NCBI GenBank assembly: GCA_016873835.1
Contig: VGVY01000005.1
Location: forward strand, 1-64,000
Length of the DNA: 64,000 nucleotides
Direction: 5' to 3'
From: Ignavibacteria bacterium
GTDB taxonomy: Bacteria; Bacteroidota; Ignavibacteria; Ignavibacteriales; Melioribacteraceae
Shown: positions 1-9,651 of the stretch, in pieces
Position numbering within the stretch: the stretch's first letter is position 1
Layout: every line of letters starts with the position of its first letter
Position numbers and translations under genes: made by a program
The notes under the pieces: model-generated
What the model saw: only the letters and a program-made list of their open reading frames with translations
Told to the model about the DNA's origin: nothing
Database searches by the model: none

Positions 1-716
1 TATGCAATGGTAGAGTAATTGGTAAATATATTTAGTTGATTTTTTCTCAAATAATTTAGTATTCTGAAATCACAATAAAGTAAATTCAACTTATCATTAT
101 TTGTTATCGCTTTCTCAACAATTGAAACTATTTGCTCATGACTATACAAAGGTAATTGAATATTACTCAATGTTATTTTATCAGTATCATTTTTCCATCA
201 AGGGTTTCCATTGAGAGTTTATAAACTTATTCTGGGGTTACTCCATCTAGAATATTCGTGTTGAATGTATACATCGCCATTCACATCTTTTGCAATAAAA
301 ATCTTTATACATCAAATGGCCGTTATTATTCATGGATAAGGGAAAAAGATTCCATATGAGCCACAATCTACAAGCCCAATCATATTAATCCTAATGCTAC
401 TGCCATATGTGAAAATCCAGATCATTGCCAACAAATAAGTAAGCTTAGATAATAGAGATGAACTTTCGTGCAATGAATATTTTCCAGCAATATTAAAAAC
501 GCTTTCCGACTTTTTAAGCATTATTTTTTTGATAAAGCGTCTCTGTCTTTTATTCCCTTGTAAAATAATCTTATAATTTTGATGCTTTGAAAGAAAGGAA
601 ATGAGTGATTTAAAATATTCTTTCGGCCAATCTTTTTCAGTCAAACCAGCTAGAAAAGCGAATAAACTAAAAATAATCCAAGAGACATTTACTTTAATTA
701 TATTTTTGAAAAACAA
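1..716 (-). pseudogene. Decayed family-9 glycosyltransferase (heptosyltransferase-like)
   Basis: The remnant reads from about 716 down to the window edge but changes frame at least three times. One frame gives the start of the C-terminal GT9 domain (EKDWPKEYFKSL, then NIAGKYSLHESSSLLSK). Near 425-395 the expected GND-SGxxHMAxALG nucleotide-sugar motif is split over two other frames (GND, then SGFSHMAVALG). The first frame resumes with INMIGLVDCGSYGIFFPYP to a stop at 330. A third frame continues with YKDFYCKRCEWRCIH, typical of GT9 proteins, and a last piece (PLYSHEQIVSIVEKAI) reads to position 1. The N-terminal Rossmann domain is not recognisable upstream of 716. In the family these enzymes add heptose or related sugars to lipopolysaccharide. 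The gene is inferred to be dead. Its far end lies outside the window. Confidence 0.7.
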
Positions 717-1027
717 GGATATCGATATTAATTATATATTACCTTATTAGTTTAAAACATGTTATAATTTAGTAAGTAAAAACTTGAGAAAAATTGGGTG
801 CAATTAATTGTGTGGGAATAAAATTTTCTATTTGTCAAATTAATTTTAAGATTCTTGTCAAATATCTTGTAGGATATCAAAGCAAACCTGAAAGAAATAT
901 CACTACCATATTCCATTTCACAAGAAAAAAAATCCCCAAGTAGCAGTGGATAAGCATACTAGGTTTTTTGCTTGGTCTTCTTCTGAGGTGAAGATTTGGC
1001 TGCTAAATGGGGATAGAATATTTAATA
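717..1027. other. Gene-poor gap
   Basis: This 311-base stretch between the glycosyltransferase remnant and the dehydrogenase gene is very AT-rich. I find no open frame with recognisable coding character. The only clear structure in it is the inverted-repeat element with a T-run at 925-1014, which is listed separately. Confidence 0.6.
925..1014 (-). ncRNA. Structured RNA element / extended terminator after the sugar-nucleotide dehydrogenase
   Basis: On the minus strand, 14 nt after the dehydrogenase stop codon, ATCCCCATTTAGCAG (1014-1000) can pair with CTGCTACTTGGGGAT (946-932) at 13 of 15 positions. The strand then runs straight into eight T residues (932-925). The arms enclose about 53 nt. 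That interior can form at least one more small hairpin (TCTTC-ACCTCA-GAAGA). The closing stem plus U-run behaves like an intrinsic terminator, but the interior is much larger than a usual terminator loop. A small RNA or structured 3' UTR is therefore possible. It resembles no family I recognise; the SRP, 6S, RNase P and tmRNA hallmarks are absent. Confidence 0.45.
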
Positions 1028-2353
1028 TTAATTATATTTTATCTTTTTTTTCTTCCTAATAAAATTTCTTGTATCTAAAATAAGTTTACTTTTCTTTGCA
1101 ATCAATCCAACATTGAATTTATCATGATCGGTTATTAACAAAACCAAATCAAAAGAACCAATCTCAGATTCAAACCTATTTAAGTTAAGTGATTTCATCC
1201 CAAAATCATATTTTCTTGTTTTCGGTAGTTTAGGTACGTAAGGATCATAATAATCAACATTTGCTCCTTTCTCTTTTAATATCTCAATAATTTTTAACGC
1301 TGGTGATTCGCGCATATCATCAATATTCTTCTTATAGCTTACACCCATAATGAGTATTTTAGAATTGCGAATTGAGATTTGAGATTTATTTAACACTTCA
1401 ATCACTTTACTAACAACGTAGTAGGGTTGGTTAGTATTTATTTCACCAGCTAGTTCAATAAACCTTGTCGGAATATCATATTCTCGTGCTTTCCATGCAA
1501 GATAGAATGGATCAATAGGAATGCAGTGCCCCCCTAATCCTGGACCAGGATAAAATGCATGGAACCCAAATGGTTTTGTTTTAGCAGCTTCGATAACTTC
1601 CCAAACATCAATTCCCATTTTGTCAAAGATCATTTTAAGTTCATTTACAAGTGCAATATTTACGGAGCGATAAATATTTTCTAAAAGTTTAGCTGATTCA
1701 GCAACTTTACACGATGATACTTTAACTACCTGATTTACAATTTTACTATATAAAGCAGAAGATACATCTAAACAATTCTTTGTTATTCCACCTACAATCT
1801 TTGGTATATTCCCAGTATGATATTTCTTGTTCCCTGGGTCTTCTCTTTCAGGACTAAAGGACAAGAAAAAATCTTTACCAACTTCATATTTATTGCCATT
1901 TGATTTAGAGAATAATGGCAATAGGATTTCCTCTGTTGTACCTGGATATGTTGAGGATTCTAAAACAATAAGCTGTCCCTTCTGCAAGTATTTTGCAATT
2001 GTCTTACCTGAGCTCTTTACAAAAGAAATATCTGGTTCTCTATGCTCAGTTAAAGGAGTGGGGACACAAATGACGATAGCATTACAATGTTTTAATTTGG
2101 AGAAATCACTCGTTGCTTTAAATTTTTTACGTTCAACTTGCTTTTTGATTCTTGATGAAGGGATATGTTTTATGTAAGAGTTTCCTTTGTTCAGAATAGG
2201 AATTTTCTTTTTATCGATATCAAATCCGAATACTTTAAATCCTTTTTCAGCAAATCTAAGTGCTAAAGGTAGACCAACGTAACCCATCCCGATAACACCA
2301 ATTACTGCTGTTTTACTACTTATTTGTTCGAGAAGATTTGATTTGTAGTCCAT
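1028..2353 (-). CDS. wbpA: Nucleotide-sugar dehydrogenase, WbpA type (UDP-GlcNAc 6-dehydrogenase-like)
   Basis: A 441-aa member of the UDP-glucose/UDP-GlcNAc/UDP-ManNAc dehydrogenase family. These enzymes oxidise C6 of a UDP-sugar to a uronic acid with two NAD+. The N-terminal NAD-binding Rossmann motif is GMGYVGLPL (residues 22-30), the central region carries ESSTYPGTTEE and SPEREDPGN, and the catalytic cysteine is C277 in GGHCIPIDPFYLAWKARE. That last string and the N-terminal SYIKHI resemble WbpA-type UDP-GlcNAc dehydrogenases more than plain UDP-glucose dehydrogenase, but substrate is inferred. It probably feeds surface polysaccharide synthesis, fitting the glycosyltransferase remnant downstream. 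No strong ribosome binding site precedes the ATG. Confidence 0.85.
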   Translation of the reverse strand: MDYKSNLLEQISSKTAVIGVIGMGYVGLPLALRFAEKGFKVFGFDIDKKKIPILNKGNSYIKHIPSSRIKKQVERKKFKATSDFSKLKHCNAIVICVPTPLTEHREPDISFVKSSGKTIAKYLQKGQLIVLESSTYPGTTEEILLPLFSKSNGNKYEVGKDFFLSFSPEREDPGNKKYHTGNIPKIVGGITKNCLDVSSALYSKIVNQVVKVSSCKVAESAKLLENIYRSVNIALVNELKMIFDKMGIDVWEVIEAAKTKPFGFHAFYPGPGLGGHCIPIDPFYLAWKAREYDIPTRFIELAGEINTNQPYYVVSKVIEVLNKSQISIRNSKILIMGVSYKKNIDDMRESPALKIIEILKEKGANVDYYDPYVPKLPKTRKYDFGMKSLNLNRFESEIGSFDLVLLITDHDKFNVGLIAKKSKLILDTRNFIRKKKKIKYN

Positions 2354-2651
2354 GTTTTTAGAGATCTGTGGTCAGTTATCTGTTATCGGTTTTATGTAAT
2401 CAGGTGTTGTTCTGAAATCTGATTTCTTCATTCAGTACTATAAATTATTCATTATACATTATTAATTGCTTTTAAATACAGCTCCGCACTGTTAGTCACA
2501 TAAACTGAAAAAAATAATTTTATGAAATTCAGCCCTCGAGAAGCAGCCAAACTTTAAATTCTAGAATTGGTTGAATAATTACGATAATAGTAATTCTAAA
2601 TCTTTTGATATTTGAGAATATTTCAAAAAGTTTTTAATAAATCAATCAACT

Positions 2652-3536
2652 TTACTTATTAAATTTTAGAATAACTGAATCTTTCTCCCTTTCAGTTAAA
2701 CCATCAGATTTTGTTGTTGATTTAAAAAGATCGAATACGCTTTTAACCTGATCATGATTTCCATTTTCATCAAATTCGACTTGAGTAGATTTTATTTTGT
2801 CTGTTTTTTGTTCGTCAGGAATATTCAGTGCTTGTTTAAGTAAGCTAATAATCTCTTCTCTTAAATCTTTAATCTGCTCTGAGTTTGGAGTTTTAGGTAA
2901 GTTTAATTGAGTTGATTGAGTTGATGAATCTTCTGCAATATTTTTTAGATTTGCAACCGGATCGATAACTGTTTCTTTTAGTGATGATTTCTTTACTTGT
3001 TTTTGATTTTTTTCTTTTTCTAATTCTTCGTCGATAAAATTGTTGTCAAATGCAAAAATTGCATCTGCAAATATTTTATCATTCTGGTTCTGAGCTTCAA
3101 CAGCTTTCAAATCAAAATTGTAAACTTCAGCAAAATTTGGTTCTCCCTCCCATCGAGTTAGAGATGTAAGTCCGACTTGCTGAATTTTAAATCTAAACCG
3201 ACTCGGATCTAAATCAAATCTAAGATGCCTTAAATCTTTTATAGCAAAAATTGGATCGAAATAAATCAATTCCATTTTGCCGTTGATATTAATAAAATAT
3301 CCATACTTTGTAGAGTAGGCATCTAAACTATTAACATTGGTCAATAAACGATATATAATTAAGTTCTTTGCGGTTGGTTCTTTGACTATATTACAAACAT
3401 CAAAATAACTAATCCGGTGAGGACGACGAATCTTTTCATTTTTATAAATTATCTTAAAACTCTCATTGAAGTTAAATAAATTTTGAGAGTAAATAAGAAC
3501 GTCATTAGTTCTAAGGTCTAAGGTTTCAAGAAGCAT
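2652..3536 (-). CDS. Hypothetical protein downstream of glgP
   Basis: 294 aa that I do not recognise. Residues 1-150 look like a compact domain with mixed hydrophobic strands (for example KYGYFININGKMELIYFDPIF). Residues about 175 to the end are rich in K, E, Q, S and D and look disordered, with a short helical patch (EQIKDLREEIISLLKQAL). There is no signal peptide or membrane segment. It lies 83 nt downstream of the alpha-glucan phosphorylase gene on the same strand and may be cotranscribed. I give no function. Confidence 0.7.
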   Translation of the reverse strand: MLLETLDLRTNDVLIYSQNLFNFNESFKIIYKNEKIRRPHRISYFDVCNIVKEPTAKNLIIYRLLTNVNSLDAYSTKYGYFININGKMELIYFDPIFAIKDLRHLRFDLDPSRFRFKIQQVGLTSLTRWEGEPNFAEVYNFDLKAVEAQNQNDKIFADAIFAFDNNFIDEELEKEKNQKQVKKSSLKETVIDPVANLKNIAEDSSTQSTQLNLPKTPNSEQIKDLREEIISLLKQALNIPDEQKTDKIKSTQVEFDENGNHDQVKSVFDLFKSTTKSDGLTEREKDSVILKFNK

Positions 3537-3619
3537 ATTTTAAAATGATTTCTAAATTGTGATTAAATATAAAATTATTTGAGCTTCTTTGCACTGAAAT
3601 CACGCTCGATTCAAATTAT

Positions 3620-6190
3620 TTAAGTATTAGCCCATCGAATAAGACCTAATTCAAACTGATTTATTAAAACATCATTCTTAGGAAGAATTCTTAATGTGAA
3701 ACCGAATTGCCCGGTGTCCTTCAATTCAATTTCACATCGGTATAAATATTTTCCCGACTTAGATTTTTTAGGCAAATAAATCATTTTGACTTTTGTTCTA
3801 CTTTCAGATGAACCATTATCTATCCTACCGAAATAGATTTGTACATCTACATCATCAGGAGTTAAATCTCCAAGTTCTACCTCAGCAATAATAGGAAACT
3901 TCTGCCCAACCTTAAGGCCACCGTTTTTATCTTCTTCCTCAACATTAATAACTTTTACTTTATTCCAATTTTCATACACTTTTGATTTCCATAATGAAAA
4001 ATGTTTCCCCCTTTCACAATTGTTTTTCAATAATGTTTTTCTTTTTTCATAAGATGCAAAATAAAATTTCTCAGCATACTGTTGAACCATTCTATGCGTG
4101 TTGAAAAGTGGACCTAAAGTTTTCATAGAATTTTTCATCATCTGAATCCATTCTCGAGGTAGTTTGTCCTCACTTCTTTTATAAAATGTTGGAACGATTT
4201 CTTTTTCTAAAATTTCATAAATTAATCTTGCTTCAATTTCATCTTGATAATCAAGGTTGTCATATTCCTCACCATTACCAATTTTCCATCCAACATCATT
4301 TCGGTATGCTTCATCCCACCATCCATCCAAAACACTTAAGTTTAGACCACCATTAGCAATAACTTTCATTCCAGAGGTTCCGCTCGCTTCTAAAGGTCTT
4401 CGTGGATTATTAAGCCATATGTCACATCCTTCAACTAAATATCTTGCAATATTCATGTCATAATTTTCAAGAAAAACAATTTTCTTCTTTAAATGATGAT
4501 CTTTAGTCATAGCAATTATTTCTTGAATCAACTTTTTCCCTTCTTCATCTTTTGGATGCGCTTTACCGGCAATAATAAATTGCACCGGATAAGATGAATG
4601 AAGCAGAAGACTTGAAAGTCTTTCAATATCTTGAAAAATCAATGTCGCTCTCTTGTAAGTAGCAAATCTTCTTGCAAATCCAATAGTTAAAGCTTGAGCA
4701 TCTAAAACTTCCTTTGCTGCATTAAGTTCAATTGCTGATCCTCCTCTTTCGATAATTTGTTTACGCAGACGATTTCGAGCAAAGGCAACCAATCTTTCTC
4801 TTCTTCTTTCGTGAGTACGCCAAAGTTCTTCATCAGGTATTTCATCAATTCGCTCCCATACTTTTATATCTGATGGATTTCTCATAAACCGATCGCCAAG
4901 GTATCTATAGAGTAATTCTTGCATATCATTTGAAAGATGTGATAAAGTATGAGTGCCATTAGTAACGTAATCAATTGGTATCTCATCAAATGGAATATCT
5001 GCAAAGCCTGATTGCCACATTTTTTTGGATACTTTTCCATGTAATTTACTAACACCATTAACATATCCAGCCATATTCATGGCAAGATGTGCCATATTAA
5101 AATTACTTGGTGCTCGATCTTTTATAATTGTTCCGAGAGAATAAAATGCTTTATCACTTATTCCTAATTCATTTCGATAATAGTTAGCAAAATATTTTTC
5201 AACTAATTCATTTGGGAAAATATCGATCCCAGCTGGAACCGGTGTGTGAGTTGTGAATACATTGGAGTAAAAATTTATATCCTTAGCTTCATGAAAGCTG
5301 AGATCATGATTTTTCATCAACGTTCGAATTCTTTCCAAAGATAAAAATGCCGAATGCCCTTCATTCATATGACAGACTAACGGCTGCATCCCAATTGAAT
5401 GCAACACACGAATTCCTCCGATACCTAAAATTATTTCTTGCTGAATTCTTGTCTCAACATTTCCTCCATAGAGTGTTCGAGTAATTTTTCTATCTTCATC
5501 ATTATTCTCAGGTAAGTTTGTATCAAGTAAATAAAGAGGGATTCTACCAATTTGAATTTTCCATACCTGAAAAAATACTTTTCTGCCCGGGAAATCTAAA
5601 TCTAATTTTAATGGAGATTTATCTTCAATAGTTACTAAAGCCATTGGCTGATTATAAAAATCTGTAATCTCATAACGCTCTTGCTGCCATCCGTCATTTG
5701 TCAAATATTGTTGAAAATATCCTTCCTTATAGCACAATCCAACTCCGACCAACGGCAAGCCTAAATCACTTGCGGATTTCAAGTGATCACCAGAAAGCAC
5801 TCCTAAACCACCAGAGTATATTTGAAGGCATTCTGTTAATCCAAACTCTGCAGAAAAATAGGCTATGATATTTTCTTTATCATACTTATGATTTTTTTGA
5901 TACCAAGTCCTCTCTTCCAAATAAATATTTAATTGCACATAGACACGGTTCATATGAGAGAGAAAACTATCATCAAGCGCAGCTTCATTTAACTTTTCTT
6001 GGCTTATCTTTCCTAACATGAAGACTGGATTATGATGACTTTCTTCCCACAATTTACTATCAAGCCTTCGAAACAAATCAATTGCATCGTGATTCCAAGT
6101 CCAAAATAAATTGTAAGCAATTTCCCTAATTGGTTCTAATTTTTCAGGCAGTGCCGGTTCAACTGTAAATTGCCCGATGTAATTTATCAT
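3620..6190 (-). CDS. glgP: Alpha-glucan (glycogen) phosphorylase, GT35
   Basis: Releases glucose-1-phosphate from glycogen or maltodextrin by phosphorolysis, using pyridoxal phosphate. The protein has the DUF3417-type N-terminal extension (LEPIREIAYNLFWTWNHDAI) seen in the bacterial/archaeal alpha-glucan phosphorylase branch, then the catalytic domain with IYSGGLGVLSGDH, VCHMNEGHSAF and the cofactor motif EASGTSGMK, whose lysine (609 of 856) carries PLP. I chose the ATG at 6190 because GGAG lies 8 nt upstream; the open frame extends four codons further only by using TTG. It is the first gene of a possible pair with the hypothetical gene downstream, and is divergent from plsY. Confidence 0.93.
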   Translation of the reverse strand: MINYIGQFTVEPALPEKLEPIREIAYNLFWTWNHDAIDLFRRLDSKLWEESHHNPVFMLGKISQEKLNEAALDDSFLSHMNRVYVQLNIYLEERTWYQKNHKYDKENIIAYFSAEFGLTECLQIYSGGLGVLSGDHLKSASDLGLPLVGVGLCYKEGYFQQYLTNDGWQQERYEITDFYNQPMALVTIEDKSPLKLDLDFPGRKVFFQVWKIQIGRIPLYLLDTNLPENNDEDRKITRTLYGGNVETRIQQEIILGIGGIRVLHSIGMQPLVCHMNEGHSAFLSLERIRTLMKNHDLSFHEAKDINFYSNVFTTHTPVPAGIDIFPNELVEKYFANYYRNELGISDKAFYSLGTIIKDRAPSNFNMAHLAMNMAGYVNGVSKLHGKVSKKMWQSGFADIPFDEIPIDYVTNGTHTLSHLSNDMQELLYRYLGDRFMRNPSDIKVWERIDEIPDEELWRTHERRRERLVAFARNRLRKQIIERGGSAIELNAAKEVLDAQALTIGFARRFATYKRATLIFQDIERLSSLLLHSSYPVQFIIAGKAHPKDEEGKKLIQEIIAMTKDHHLKKKIVFLENYDMNIARYLVEGCDIWLNNPRRPLEASGTSGMKVIANGGLNLSVLDGWWDEAYRNDVGWKIGNGEEYDNLDYQDEIEARLIYEILEKEIVPTFYKRSEDKLPREWIQMMKNSMKTLGPLFNTHRMVQQYAEKFYFASYEKRKTLLKNNCERGKHFSLWKSKVYENWNKVKVINVEEEDKNGGLKVGQKFPIIAEVELGDLTPDDVDVQIYFGRIDNGSSESRTKVKMIYLPKKSKSGKYLYRCEIELKDTGQFGFTLRILPKNDVLINQFELGLIRWANT

Positions 6191-6385
6191 AGCTTTCTCC
6201 AATTATCACTCTTAAGATTTAGTAGTTAAATTTAACAATTTTCTAATTATGAAAAAGAGCCGAATTTAATTTAAATGGAACTATTTCATCATTTTTCAAA
6301 TAAAAAGAGGTAAATAATATTCTAAATATAAAGTTTTACAGCCTTGATTAATTTATTAAATTAACCATCATTTTTCAGGAACAAT

Positions 6386-7000
6386 ATGGAATTTTTATTC
6401 AGTATTTTGATCGGAATAGTACTAGGGTCAATTCCTACTGCATACATTTTAATAAAAAAAATCAAAAACATTGATATTACAAAGAATGGCTCCGGTAATG
6501 TTGGAGCAATGAATTCATTAAGAGTAACTGGTTCAAAGCTGATTGCAGTTCTAACTTTTACTATTGATTTCTTAAAGGGATTTTTAGCAGTTTATTTAAT
6601 AAGACTTTTGTTTGGTGAAAATTTTATGCTCGAAGCTATCGGATTATTTTCTGCAGTGGTCGGACATTGCTATTCGTTTTGGATTAATTTTAAAGGCGGA
6701 CGAGGACTTGCGACTTCAGGAGGAGGTGCAGTTCTACTATCCCTTCCAACCTTAATAATCTGGGGAATTATCTGGATCATTGTTTATATCTATAAAAGGA
6801 ATATTCATTTTGGAAATTTTATAGCATCAGCTATGACTTTAATAATTACTTTCACATCTTCAGAAATTTTAAATAAATATTCATTTGTACCAGCTCAAAC
6901 AAATTTTGAATTCTCTTTTTTTGTATCGCTTATACTTCTCGTAATTTTATTTAAGCACTATGAACCGATTAAAGAATATCTAAAAATAAAAAAGGTTTAA
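6386..7000 (+). CDS. plsY: Acyl-phosphate:glycerol-3-phosphate acyltransferase PlsY
   Basis: Transfers an acyl group from acyl phosphate to glycerol-3-phosphate, the first step of phospholipid synthesis, in the inner membrane. It is 204 aa with about five membrane segments, GSIPTAYIL near the N-terminus, GSGNVGAMNSLR in the first loop and FKGGRGLATSGG in the second; these are the conserved PlsY motifs. AGGAA precedes the ATG. The htrA start lies one base after its stop and htrA overlaps purB, so plsY-htrA-purB reads as one transcription unit. Confidence 0.95.
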   Translation: MEFLFSILIGIVLGSIPTAYILIKKIKNIDITKNGSGNVGAMNSLRVTGSKLIAVLTFTIDFLKGFLAVYLIRLLFGENFMLEAIGLFSAVVGHCYSFWINFKGGRGLATSGGGAVLLSLPTLIIWGIIWIIVYIYKRNIHFGNFIASAMTLIITFTSSEILNKYSFVPAQTNFEFSFFVSLILLVILFKHYEPIKEYLKIKKV

Positions 7001-7001
7001 G

Positions 7002-8186
7002 ATGAACAGAATTAAAATAATTTCAATTACAGCTCTTTTAACTCTATTAGTTGCCTCAATTGCGTATGCATTGATATTTCATGTACCGAATAAATCTAAT
7101 AATAATTATGGTACATTTGGCGGGGATACTAGTGTCAATGCCATCAACACCCAGAATAAGAAAAATATAAGTGATGATATTGCTTCTTCGAGGCAGACAA
7201 TTATTACTCAAACTGTAAAAGAAGTAAGTCCGGCGGTTGTGGGTATTAATGTCACAGAAATCCGTCAATATAGAGACATCTGGTCAATGGATCCATTCTT
7301 CCGACAATTCTTCGGTGATCGGGTTTACAGTCAACCGATTAAAAGTTTAGGTTCTGGTGTGATAATATCTCAAGATGGTTATGTGCTTACAAATGACCAT
7401 GTTGCTGGAAATGCAGTTGAAGCTATTGTGACAATGACTGATGGAACACAGCACGAAGCAAAAATAATTGGAAGCGATCCGGTTAGTGATATTTGTCTAT
7501 TAAAAATTGAAGGAGATAATTTACCACATGTTAAATTCGGAAATTCAGATAATATTTTAATTGGAGAATGGGTCGTTGCTTTAGGTAATCCATTCGGGCT
7601 TTTCGACATTAACGATCAACCAACGGTAACAGTTGGTGTAATCTCTTCGAAAGGGATGAATCTTGGCGCACAGAATAACCGCTATTATGTTAATATGCTG
7701 CAGACAGATGCAGCCATTAATACCGGAAATTCAGGTGGCCCACTTGTAAATGCCTTTGGCGAATTAATCGGTTTAAATACCTTGATTTATACTGCCGGTT
7801 CAGCTGGAAATATTGGTGTTGGATTTGCTATTCCGATAAACAAAATAATACGAATATTAGATGAGTTAAGAGAGAATGGAAAAGTAGATCGTGATTTTTG
7901 GACTGGTCTAAGTGTTCAGACAATTGACCAAAATATAGCTAAAGCTTATAATCTTCAGAGTACTCGTGGAGTTATTGTTACACAAATTACAAGAAACTCT
8001 CCAGCTCATAAATCAGGATTAGAAGTTTACGATATAATCATAGCCGTTAATCAGTATAAGGTGAATAACGAAAATACGTTAATAGGAATTCTTCAAGAAT
8101 TCAGAAATGGCGATGACTTAGTTCTTCAAATTATGCGCGATAACAAACAGATTACTAAAAAAATGAAATTAGAGAGAAGAAAATGA
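7002..8186 (+). CDS. htrA: HtrA/Deg-family serine protease with one PDZ domain
   Basis: Periplasmic envelope protease/chaperone of the trypsin-like S1C family. Residues 7-25 form a membrane anchor or signal. The protease domain follows with a visible triad: H133 (LTNDHVAG), D163 (VSDICLLKI) and S244 (NTGNSGGPLV). One PDZ domain occupies roughly 295-390, so at 394 aa it is DegS-like in layout rather than the two-PDZ DegP form. It starts one base after the plsY stop and its last four bases (ATGA) overlap the purB start. Confidence 0.93.
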   Translation: MNRIKIISITALLTLLVASIAYALIFHVPNKSNNNYGTFGGDTSVNAINTQNKKNISDDIASSRQTIITQTVKEVSPAVVGINVTEIRQYRDIWSMDPFFRQFFGDRVYSQPIKSLGSGVIISQDGYVLTNDHVAGNAVEAIVTMTDGTQHEAKIIGSDPVSDICLLKIEGDNLPHVKFGNSDNILIGEWVVALGNPFGLFDINDQPTVTVGVISSKGMNLGAQNNRYYVNMLQTDAAINTGNSGGPLVNAFGELIGLNTLIYTAGSAGNIGVGFAIPINKIIRILDELRENGKVDRDFWTGLSVQTIDQNIAKAYNLQSTRGVIVTQITRNSPAHKSGLEVYDIIIAVNQYKVNNENTLIGILQEFRNGDDLVLQIMRDNKQITKKMKLERRK

Positions 8187-9481
8187 TCGAGCGATATACC
8201 CGTCCTGAGATGGGCAAAATATGGAGCGAACACAATAAATTCGAAACTTGGCTTAATGTAGAAATTCTTGCATGTGAAGCTCGACATAAACTCGGGGAAA
8301 TTTCTATTGAAGACTTAAATGAAATTAAAGCTAAGGCAAGATTTGATATTAAAAGAATTCTAGAAATTGAAGAGACAACTAAACATGATGTAATTGCATT
8401 TCTAACTTGTGTTGCTGAGTATGTCGGCTCCCCTTCCCGACATATTCATTACGGAATGACCTCATCAGATATTTTAGATACAGCACTCGCTGTTCAATTG
8501 AAATCATCCGGAGTAATTCTTCTTGATAATTTGAACCAACTTAAATCTGCATTGAGAAAAAGAGCAATTGAGCATAAAAATACAATTTGTGTTGGTCGAA
8601 GCCATGGTGTTCATGCAGAAGCATATTCGATGGGTTTGAAATTCGCCCTTTGGTTTGAAGAGGCTAAACGCAATATATCCCGATTAGAAAATGCAATTGA
8701 AAATATTAGTGTGGGAAAAATTTCTGGAGCAGTTGGAACTTTCGAACATTTATCCCCAAAAGTTGAAGAATATGTTTGCCAACAATTAGGATTAAAACCA
8801 GAGTTAGTTGCAACTCAAATTATTCAACGCGATCGGCATGCTCAATTTTTAACTTCAATTGCAATAATCGGAGCTTCTCTAGAAAAAATAGCTATTGAAA
8901 TTCGTCACCTACAAAGGACTGAAGTATTAGAAGCAGAAGAATTTTTCTCAAAAGGACAAAAAGGCTCTTCGGCTATGCCTCACAAGAGAAATCCAATAGT
9001 CAGTGAACGGATAACCGGACTTGCTCGCTTGTTAAGAAGTAATGCTATTGCTGCCTTAGAAAATGTTGCACTTTGGCATGAAAGAGATATTTCTCATTCT
9101 TCTGTTGAAAGAGTAATTCTCCCAGACAATTGCATTATTTTAGATTATATGTTAGCTCTTTCAATTAAGCTAGTTGATAATCTAATAATTTATCCAGAGA
9201 ACATGATAAAAAACCTCGAACAAACTAGAGGATTGATTTTTTCACAGACTGTTTTGCTCAAACTCACAGAGAAAGGGATGACGAGAGAAAAAGCATATGC
9301 TTTTGTACAAGATTCTGCGATGAAAGTATGGGAAAATAAAGACAAAACTCTCAAACAAGAATTGCTTAATTCAAAAGTTGTTTTAAATTATTTAAGCGTA
9401 GAAGAAGTCGAAGAAATTTTTAATTATAACAAACTGCTTAAAAATATAGACTACATTTACAATAGATCTATCAATTTGTAA
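8183..9481 (+). CDS. purB: Adenylosuccinate lyase
   Basis: Cleaves SAICAR and adenylosuccinate to release fumarate, in the cytoplasm, in purine synthesis. It is 432 aa. The fumarase/lyase superfamily signature GSSAMPHKRNP is at 261-271, with the flexible-loop catalytic serine, and H141 lies in GRSHGVHAEA. TSSDILDTA (93-101) is the N-terminal conserved block. The start codon overlaps the htrA stop (ATGA), implying translational coupling. purS and purQ are about 11 kb away on the same strand. Confidence 0.95.
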   Translation: MIERYTRPEMGKIWSEHNKFETWLNVEILACEARHKLGEISIEDLNEIKAKARFDIKRILEIEETTKHDVIAFLTCVAEYVGSPSRHIHYGMTSSDILDTALAVQLKSSGVILLDNLNQLKSALRKRAIEHKNTICVGRSHGVHAEAYSMGLKFALWFEEAKRNISRLENAIENISVGKISGAVGTFEHLSPKVEEYVCQQLGLKPELVATQIIQRDRHAQFLTSIAIIGASLEKIAIEIRHLQRTEVLEAEEFFSKGQKGSSAMPHKRNPIVSERITGLARLLRSNAIAALENVALWHERDISHSSVERVILPDNCIILDYMLALSIKLVDNLIIYPENMIKNLEQTRGLIFSQTVLLKLTEKGMTREKAYAFVQDSAMKVWENKDKTLKQELLNSKVVLNYLSVEEVEEIFNYNKLLKNIDYIYNRSINL

Positions 9482-9569
9482 AAAAATTGAGCAGTTCGAC
9501 CAAACTCACTTCTAATTCTCAAACTCAATGGTAAAGAAATCCTTCTTTTTGAAATGAAATCAGAGCTTA

Positions 9570-9597
9570 TTGACAAAAATTCCAAATAATATTAAAT
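9570..9597 (+). promoter_or_regulatory. groESL promoter (sigma-70-like)
   Basis: TTGACA at 9570-9575 is followed after 16 bases by TTAAAT at 9592-9597. The -10 match is only 4 of 6, but the box sits immediately against the CIRCE operator, as expected for an HrcA-repressed promoter. Confidence 0.5.
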
Positions 9598-9623
9598 TAG
9601 CACTCGTTAAAATTGAGTGCTAA
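9597..9623 (+). promoter_or_regulatory. CIRCE operator (HrcA binding site)
   Basis: TTAGCACTC (9597-9605), nine spacer bases, then GAGTGCTAA (9615-9623): a perfect CIRCE inverted repeat. In the known system HrcA binds here and represses groESL until heat stress. hrcA is not in the window. Confidence 0.97.
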
Positions 9624-9651
9624 CTAATCATTCAAAAGGAGGTTATAAAAT

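Noticed and set aside
925-1014. SRP, 6S, RNase P or tmRNA identity for the structured element
   Set aside because: The hallmark sequences (GGAAGGAAGCAGCC-type apical loop, open-bubble 6S, GAGGAAAGTC, tRNA-like ends) are not present.
2354-2651. Possible promoter or small gene in the 298-base gap before the dehydrogenase gene
   Set aside because: A TATAAT-like box is present but no matching -35 and no convincing open frame; AT content makes such boxes common.
6191-6202. Upstream TTG start for glgP
   Set aside because: It would place the GGAG ribosome site inside the coding sequence; the ATG at 6190 is correctly spaced from it.
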